Shown here one piece after another: positions 29,443 to 33,933 of a stretch of 33,933 nucleotides of DNA (positions within the stretch are counted from its first letter, which is position 1; the number at the start of each line of letters is the position of its first letter). A program made the position numbers and the translations under genes. The notes below the pieces were generated by a model. It did no database searches. It was not told where the DNA came from and was given only the letters and a program-made list of their open reading frames with translations. Origin of the DNA: Rhodospirillaceae bacterium (lineage in GTDB: Bacteria > Pseudomonadota > Alphaproteobacteria > Rhodospirillales > Casp-alpha2); NCBI GenBank assembly GCA_018665815.1, contig JABJBP010000095.1, positions 1-33,933 of the forward strand. The letters are read 5' to 3'.

Positions 29443-29687
29443 GAATTCGCACGTTACCCCCAGGTTTCCGCGTTGATTCAAAATGGTGTTCCGCACCATT
29501 GTTACAGCGCACGCGAAAGCGTCGATGTGGTTCCATACGGGAATGCGGGCGGCTTGCCGTCATGCGGGAATGTGGGAATTGCCCTGAGGGCCGGTGATTG
29601 CTTCGGTAATGACAGGTCCGACGGTAGGTGACGGGCAGGACGTTGGGGGCTTCGGTCTCAAACTTCATGTCCTGATCCAGCGAAGGT

Positions 29688-30112
29688 CTCGTTAACCACG
29701 AGGCGGATTTTCGTGCCGGTGCAAGCCGGTGAGGATACGGCGCCAATGGTTGCTGGATTGGACCCGTTCCGGGTCCGAAAAGGTAGCCGGGAGAACTCCA
29801 GTTCTTCTATGGGGCCGGTTGGGCTGCCGGTTTCGGCTGTCAGACCGACAAATCCGAAGGTTCGTAAGGTTAGGGGCTTTTTGCTGCGACGGTGCGTATT
29901 GAGGCCGGTTGGCAACAATCGGAATTAATGCGGACCACACCTCTACTCTGCGGGATAATCTCTGCCCAGGGTGCGTCCACGGAGAAAAGGTGAAGCGAGG
30001 AGCCGCTTTCAAGTGCACGGAGCCTGGCCGGCTCCAAGAGGCGTCAGGGTGTTGTCTCGGCAGCACATTCGTAGGTTTCCCAGGACCTGCGTCCCTGACG
30101 CCTCTTTTATTA
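29688..30112 (+). ncRNA. Candidate structured non-coding RNA
   Basis: On the plus strand a run of stems can be drawn: CTCGT/ACGAG (29688-29702), GGACCC/GGGTCC (29760-29776), GAGAAC/GTTCTT (about 29791-29805), TTCGG/CCGAA enclosing TGTC/GACA (about 29831-29857), GGAGCC/GGCTCC (30019-30035), and a final 14-bp stem followed by TTTTATTA. No coding frame explains the sequence. I looked for RNase P, tmRNA, SRP RNA and 6S signatures and did not recognise any. The 5' end is a guess; the 3' end at the terminator is the best-defined point. Confidence 0.35.
30036..30108 (+). terminator. 14-bp stem with T-run, terminator-like
   Basis: AAGAGGCGTCAGGG (30036-30049) pairs perfectly with CCCTGACGCCTCTT (30093-30106), and the run continues TT before ATTA. 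The 43-base loop contains a second helix, CGTAGGT (30070-30076) with ACCTGCG (30085-30091, one G-U pair). The large structured loop is unusual for a plain terminator and suggests the stem is part of an RNA gene. The T-run is only on the plus strand, which sets the direction. Confidence 0.6.
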
Positions 30113-30156
30113 CAAAACTCGGAATCAGCTGCAACTATATTTTGTGAATACGAAGC

Positions 30157-30191
30157 GAGTCCTTCAATACATGCTGTATTGTGAAGGACTC
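30157..30191. repeat. Large inverted repeat (15-bp stem with bulge)
   Basis: GAGTCCTTC (30157-30165) pairs with GAAGGACTC (30183-30191), and AATACA (30166-30171) with TGTATT (30175-30180). The loop is TGC with a two-base bulge (30181-30182). There is no T-run on either side. It lies 93 bases beyond the stop of the mesaconyl-CoA hydratase-like gene (minus strand), so it could protect or end that mRNA, or be a separate element. Confidence 0.5.
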
Positions 30192-30283
30192 ATCGAATCT
30201 ATAGTGAGTCTTATCAGGGACTTATCGACAGGCGCGTCGGTAAAATTATTTTAAGAGTTTTGCGCCGTCGCCGACCCAATGGC

Positions 30284-31342
30284 TCAGCTGCGGCGCGCCA
30301 TTAGCACAGAATAATCAAAATCAAGCACAACCGATTCGGTGGCGCGGCCATCTTCACCCTTGTCCGGGAACATCTCGGCCGATTGATCCTTGCAGGCGAC
30401 GGTCCGCAGACGCAGCGCGCCGATGTCGGTCCGCCCCGGCACCTCGAATTTGTCCAACACCTCGGACCAGGCGTAAATGGTGTCACCGGCGAAGGTCGGG
30501 TTGGTGTGGGCGCCGGCGTTGATGGCGGCAATCCGAAACGCGTTGGCAAGGCCGTTGAAGCTCAATGCCCTGGCCAGGCTGATGATGTGCCCACCGTAAA
30601 TGAGCCGGCGCTCGAAGCGACCGGCATTGGCAGAAAACTGATCGAAATGGACCTTCGCCGTGTTTTGATAAAGCCGTGTCGCCATCATGTGCTCGGCTTC
30701 CTCAATGGTCATGCCGTCGACATGATCAATTTTCTCACCTACCTCATAGTCATCCCAAAGATGCGCGCTGCCGGCCTGAACTGTGTCATAAGCGGAAAGA
30801 TCAAGCTCCGCCGGTATCACCAGATCGGCGGCGCCAACCGCGTCGCTCAAGGCCGGGATGACGGCCTCTGGCGTCGGCGCGTCAACGTTGCCTTTGCGGA
30901 CCATGACCCAGCGGACGTAATCAAGCACCATCTCGCCGGTTTGATTGCGGCCCACCGAGCGCACGTAGACGACGCCGGTTTTGCCGTTTGAATTTTCCTT
31001 CAGGCCGATGACTTCCGATGTCGTCGATAACGTGTCGCCCGGATAGACCGGCGCGCCGAAGACGCCGTTCGCATAGCCCAGGTTGGCCACCGCGTTCAAC
31101 GAAATATCCGGCACCGTTTTCCCAAAGACGATATGAAATACCAAGAAATCATCAATGGGCGCGCCGGGCAGGCCAAGATCGCCGGCCAAGGCATCTGAGG
31201 ATTGCACCGCGAAGCGCATGCCGTACAGCGCCGTATACAGTGACACATCACCTTCGGTGACAGTCCGTGGTGTCGCGTGAATGATCTCCTGGCCGATCTG
31301 GAAATCTTCGAAGAAGTTACCGGTGTTGGTCTTGCTCGACAT
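30284..31342 (-). CDS. mch: MaoC-like dehydratase, probable mesaconyl-CoA hydratase
   Basis: 352-residue protein with two hot-dog (MaoC-like) domains. It begins FFEDFQIGQEIIHATPRTVTEGD (N-terminal domain about 10-160), and the second domain starts at LWDDYEVGEKIDH (about 195-207). The length and double domain match mesaconyl-CoA hydratase of the ethylmalonyl-CoA pathway, which hydrates mesaconyl-C1-CoA to beta-methylmalyl-CoA. The neighbouring CitE-like gene, 20 bases upstream on the same strand, supports that pathway. The ATG has GAGG 7 bases before it. Other MaoC-type hydratases cannot be excluded, and ccr/ecm/mcd are not in the window. Confidence 0.75.
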   Translation of the reverse strand: MSSKTNTGNFFEDFQIGQEIIHATPRTVTEGDVSLYTALYGMRFAVQSSDALAGDLGLPGAPIDDFLVFHIVFGKTVPDISLNAVANLGYANGVFGAPVYPGDTLSTTSEVIGLKENSNGKTGVVYVRSVGRNQTGEMVLDYVRWVMVRKGNVDAPTPEAVIPALSDAVGAADLVIPAELDLSAYDTVQAGSAHLWDDYEVGEKIDHVDGMTIEEAEHMMATRLYQNTAKVHFDQFSANAGRFERRLIYGGHIISLARALSFNGLANAFRIAAINAGAHTNPTFAGDTIYAWSEVLDKFEVPGRTDIGALRLRTVACKDQSAEMFPDKGEDGRATESVVLDFDYSVLMARRS

Positions 31343-31362
31343 GGCGATCCTCTTATTTGAAC

Positions 31363-32268
31363 CTAGGCGGCCTGAGACGCATCGCCGGCCATATCGGCAA
31401 TGACGTCCGCCAACGCGACCAGCCGTTTTGCCGCATCGACATGCAGATTTTCAACCAGCTTGCCATCGACCAGCAGCACCCCTTGGCCTTCCGCCTCGGC
31501 TTCCGCGCGGGCGTCGATGATACGCCGTGACCAGGCGATCTCATCGGCACCGGGCGCGAAGACATCGTTGGCGGCGGCGATGGTTTTCGGATGGATTAGG
31601 GTTTTGCCGTCCATGCCCAGTGCGCGGCCTTGTTCGCACGACGCGCGGAAACCGTCATCATCGTTTAAGTCCAAGTGCACGCCATCAAGGACGGCGATCC
31701 CGGCCGCCCGGGCCGCCAGAATGCATAATTCCAGCGACGCCATGAACGGCATCCGATCAGGGGTATGGAGTGCGTGAAGATCCTTGGCCAAATCCGATGT
31801 CCCCAGCACCAGACAGCCAACGCGTTCATGGGCAAATGCGATATCCTTGGCGTTCAGCATGCCAAGCGGCGTTTCCATCATGCACCAAAGCGTCAGGTTG
31901 GTGGGCCCGCCGGCGTCATCCAGGACGGCAATGGCGTCTTCGATCATCTGCCTGGTTTCGACTTTTGGCAGCAAAATGGCGTCCGCACCGACGTGTGCCA
32001 TGGCCCTCAAATCATCTTCGCCCCAAGACGAATCCAAGCCGTTGACCCGAACCACCAATTCGCGATGACCGTATCCGCCTTCCGTCAACGCGCTTGCAAT
32101 CTGTTCGCGCCCCATGGCCTTCGCATCGGGTGCGACGGCGTCCTCCAAATCAAGGATCAAGGCATCGGCAGCCAGGCTGCGACCTTTTTCCAGGGCCCTG
32201 GCATTGGAGCCGGGCATATAAAGAACCGACCGGCGAGGTCGTGCGGCCTGGAATTTTAGATCGGACAT
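31363..32268 (-). CDS. CitE-like lyase, probable malyl-CoA thioesterase/lyase
   Basis: 301-residue HpcH/HpaI-CitE family enzyme with a TIM-barrel fold. LILDLEDAVAP (37-47), substrate-CoA arginine R74 in VVRVNG, and Mg ligands E132 (METPLGMLNA) and D159 (GTSDLAKDL) are present. The closest types I know are malyl-CoA/beta-methylmalyl-CoA lyase and (3S)-malyl-CoA thioesterase (Mcl2). The N-terminus RRSVLYMPGSNARALEK looks more CitE/Mcl2-like than Mcl1-like. Either fits the adjacent mesaconyl-CoA hydratase. The start ATG 32268 has GGAGG 8 bases upstream; the same frame continues far upstream but only as an unconserved extension over the divergent pdxY gene. Confidence 0.8.
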   Translation of the reverse strand: MSDLKFQAARPRRSVLYMPGSNARALEKGRSLAADALILDLEDAVAPDAKAMGREQIASALTEGGYGHRELVVRVNGLDSSWGEDDLRAMAHVGADAILLPKVETRQMIEDAIAVLDDAGGPTNLTLWCMMETPLGMLNAKDIAFAHERVGCLVLGTSDLAKDLHALHTPDRMPFMASLELCILAARAAGIAVLDGVHLDLNDDDGFRASCEQGRALGMDGKTLIHPKTIAAANDVFAPGADEIAWSRRIIDARAEAEAEGQGVLLVDGKLVENLHVDAAKRLVALADVIADMAGDASQAA

Positions 32269-32364
32269 ATATTGACCTCCGGGGCGGTGAGGTAAGGACA
32301 AGTGACAAACTGTAAAATCGCGCCGAACTATAATCCCTGGCTCCGATGTGGCAAGCTTGCGCGC

Positions 32365-33216
32365 ATGGGTATCTTGTCGATCCAATCGAATGTGGCGTCG
32401 GGGCACGTCGGCAACGCGGCGGCGGTCTATCCGCTGCAGTGCTTGGGCCACGATGTCTGGCCGGTTCATACGGTGATGCTGAGCCAGCATCCGGGGCACA
32501 GTGATTGGCGCGGGCATCGCGTGCCGGCGTCGGATTTGGCCGCTGTGCTCAAGGGCCTCGACGATCATGGCGTCTTCAAAGATTGTTCGGCGGTCCTGAC
32601 GGGATATCTCGGTGCGGCGGATGTCGGCGATGTGGTTGTTGAGGCATGGGCGAACGTGCGCCACGCCAATCCGGGCGCCTTGATTTGCTGTGACCCGGTG
32701 ATGGGAGATAGTGGGGAAGGCCTGTATGTCCCTGACGATCTGGTGGCATTTTATCGTCATGCCTTGGTACCGGCGGCCGATGTGATCATGCCGAACGTCT
32801 TTGAACTGGAGACACTTCACGGCGGCCCGATGGAGACTATTGAGGCCGTGATCGCAGCGGCGCAGTATCTGATTTCTAAGGGCCCCAAAACCGTCATCGT
32901 GACATCGGTTCCCGATGGCGGCGATGCGCTCGGCAATATTCTGGTCACGCCGACCGAGAGCTGGATCATTTCCACGCCCCGCCTAGCGCTGCGGGCCAAA
33001 GGGTCGGGCGATGTGCTGAGCGCGCTATGGCTTGGTCACTATCTTCGGGGCGGTCAAGCCGTCGCGGCCCTCGAGATCGCGGTCGCCACGGTCTTCGCCA
33101 TCGTTGAGATGGCCGTCAAAGACCAGTTGCTTGAATTGCCAATTGTCGCCGCCGGGTCTGCCGGGCCCGCCGGTTTCAATGCACCCCGACGGTTCAAAGC
33201 CTGGCGGGTCGATTGA
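32365..33216 (+). CDS. pdxY: Pyridoxal kinase
   Basis: Salvage kinase that phosphorylates pyridoxal to pyridoxal 5'-phosphate (ribokinase-like fold). From ATG 32365 it has 283 residues and begins MGILSIQSNVASGHVGN, the PdxY N-terminus. GYLG (80-83), CDPVMGD (109-115), and the anion-hole/catalytic GSGD (213-216, base D216) are present. An in-frame GTG at 32302 has a better GAGGTAAGGA site upstream but adds 21 residues not typical of the family; it cannot be excluded. Its stop lies within the first unit of a 22-bp tandem repeat. Confidence 0.9.
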   Translation: MGILSIQSNVASGHVGNAAAVYPLQCLGHDVWPVHTVMLSQHPGHSDWRGHRVPASDLAAVLKGLDDHGVFKDCSAVLTGYLGAADVGDVVVEAWANVRHANPGALICCDPVMGDSGEGLYVPDDLVAFYRHALVPAADVIMPNVFELETLHGGPMETIEAVIAAAQYLISKGPKTVIVTSVPDGGDALGNILVTPTESWIISTPRLALRAKGSGDVLSALWLGHYLRGGQAVAALEIAVATVFAIVEMAVKDQLLELPIVAAGSAGPAGFNAPRRFKAWRVD

Positions 33217-33258
33217 TATTGGAGATTGTATAAAATGATATTGGAGATTGTATAAAAA
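33215..33258 (+). repeat. 22-bp tandem direct repeat, two copies
   Basis: A 22-base AT-rich unit starting GATATTGGAGATTGTATAAAA occupies 33215-33236 and 33237-33258, identical except the last base. The first copy overlaps the pdxY stop codon. Each copy holds a TATAAA sequence, but the spacing does not give a good promoter. It could be a regulator-binding repeat for the response-regulator gene or a recent slippage duplication. Confidence 0.75.
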
Positions 33259-33384
33259 GAATTTTTTGTGCTTGTAGATTTAGTGTTGCGAATAGGCTTA
33301 TCATGGCCGACGTGACAGGAGGGGGTATCGTGTTGCAGGGCGCGATAAACCGGATTTGACCAAAGAGCCAATCTACAAAACACG

Positions 33385-33933
33385 ATGGCCAACACGTACG
33401 TAGAGAACGTCATCGTTCTCATTGTCGATGATCAAGAATTTATCCGCAATCTCGTGCGCGAGATGTTGCGCGTTCTCGGCTGTGCCCAGATTTATGACGT
33501 ATCGAATGGCGAAGATGCATGGGAATTTGTCAAAAAGCGCCCGGTCGATCTGGCCATTGTCGATTGGTATATGAAGCCCACCGACGGCATTGAATTGACC
33601 CGGCGTATTCGCCATGAGAAAGATTGCCCGAACCCCTACCTGCCGATCATCATGATGTCCGGGGTTGCGGAACAGGCACGGATATTCGGGGCGCGGGATT
33701 CCGGTATCAACGAATTTATCGTCAAACCGCTGTCGGCGAAGGCCTTGTTCAGCCGCATTCAAAACGTCATTGAGCACCCACGCCAGTTTGTCCGAACGGC
33801 GACGATTTTCGGCGCCGACCGGCGTCGCAAGGCCCAAGACGTCAAAGACGACCGCCGCGGCAAAGCCCCGCCCGAGGAAGCGCCGGACAAGGATATGGAT
33901 CAAGACGACGTCGACGCATTCCTCAATCCGGAA
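33385..33933 (+). CDS. Response regulator receiver protein, partial
   Basis: 183 codons are visible and the frame is open at the right edge. A single receiver domain covers about 8-125: acidic pair D15-D16 (LIVDDQEF), phospho-acceptor D60 (IVDWYMKPTDG), S92 (IMMSG) and K114 (FIVKPLS). It is followed by RQFVRTATIFGADRRRK, a linker motif I recall from single-domain alphaproteobacterial response regulators, then a charged, probably disordered tail. No DNA-binding output domain appears in the visible part, so it may signal by protein contact. The ATG at 33385 begins MANTYVENVIVLIVDD; its ribosome-binding site is weak. No histidine kinase is in the window. Confidence 0.9.
   Translation, partial: MANTYVENVIVLIVDDQEFIRNLVREMLRVLGCAQIYDVSNGEDAWEFVKKRPVDLAIVDWYMKPTDGIELTRRIRHEKDCPNPYLPIIMMSGVAEQARIFGARDSGINEFIVKPLSAKALFSRIQNVIEHPRQFVRTATIFGADRRRKAQDVKDDRRGKAPPEEAPDKDMDQDDVDAFLNPE

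Larger units (their letters stand above)
29096..30283. other. Gene-free region of about 1.2 kb right of sdhC
   Basis: This stretch is by far the longest non-coding interval in the window. The short open frames inside it, on both strands, have no recognisable family, good start site or plausible composition. It holds the sdh promoter region, an AATATTG inverted repeat, AT-rich tracts, DnaA-box-like 9-mers (about 29268-29442), an imperfect GGGAATGCGGG/GGGAATGTGGG repeat (about 29539-29577), a series of hairpins (29688-30106) ending in a terminator-like stem, and a second large hairpin at 30157-30191. Confidence 0.7.

Noticed and set aside
29113-29631. 172-codon plus-strand open frame right of sdhC
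   Set aside because: No recognisable domain, poor ribosome-binding site, unlikely composition, and it crosses the DnaA-box and AT-rich elements.
29658-30066. Minus-strand open frames of 86 and 124 codons
   Set aside because: Arg/Pro/Thr-rich translations with no family; they run through strong hairpins and look like the antisense of a structured RNA.
29688-30112. RNase P RNA, tmRNA, SRP RNA or 6S RNA
   Set aside because: The conserved cores I know (AAAGTCCGG of RNase P, the tag-coding AND-type codons and T-loop of tmRNA, GGAAGGAAGCAG of SRP) are not present.
32269-32820. Upstream extension of the CitE-like frame to 485 codons
   Set aside because: It overlaps pdxY on the other strand and lacks CitE homology; the ATG at 32268 has a good GGAGG site.

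Overview
The window is a piece of an alphaproteobacterial chromosome, probably Rhodospirillales or a close relative. This rests on gene order and protein character: atpH-atpA-atpG, the mdh-sucCD-sucAB-lpd run, DUF484 next to xerC, sdhCDAB, and a mesaconyl-CoA hydratase plus CitE-like lyase pair. GC is moderately high. Nearly all protein calls are housekeeping families recognised from motifs. No IS element, phage gene, CRISPR array, tRNA or rRNA was seen.

Layout. Positions 1-4587 (minus strand) hold the ATP synthase genes atpH, atpA and the first codons of atpG, with priA upstream of them. Positions 4678-6371 (plus) hold DUF484 and a xerC that starts at TTG. Positions 6368-8722 (minus) hold an MFS transporter behind an ArsP-type permease whose promoter carries an inverted repeat. 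Positions 8858-10838 (plus) hold a Ca2+-binding NOX5-like NADPH oxidase split by an apparent frameshift. Positions 10922-20142 (minus) are a TCA-cycle run: mdh, sucC, sucD, sucA, sucB, lpdA. Positions 20389-23762 (minus) hold a SAF-domain NAD-dependent oxidoreductase, zapE and nadC. Positions 23916-25693 hold a membrane fatty-acid-hydroxylase-family protein, a PaiB-like FMN protein and a small DUF6494 protein. Positions 25746-29095 (minus) are sdhCDAB.

Positions 29096-30283 form a gene-free stretch of about 1.2 kb. It contains DnaA-box-like 9-mers, AT-rich tracts, and further right a series of hairpins ending in a terminator-like stem with a T-run. This may be a replication origin and/or a structured RNA gene. 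To its right lie a mesaconyl-CoA hydratase-like gene and a malyl-CoA lyase/thioesterase-like gene (minus), then pdxY and a partial response regulator (plus).

Function. The genes cover oxidative phosphorylation (ATP synthase, complex II), six TCA-cycle proteins, and two enzymes that fit the ethylmalonyl-CoA route of acetyl-CoA assimilation, which feeds glyoxylate and propionyl-CoA carbon into the TCA cycle.

The most unusual observation is that two enzymes of the TCA run, malate dehydrogenase and the 2-oxoglutarate dehydrogenase E1 subunit, end in lysine/alanine/proline-rich, histone-H1-like tails. The malate dehydrogenase tail also carries a frameshift beyond which the same composition continues in another frame. 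All readings were made by eye, without database searches.
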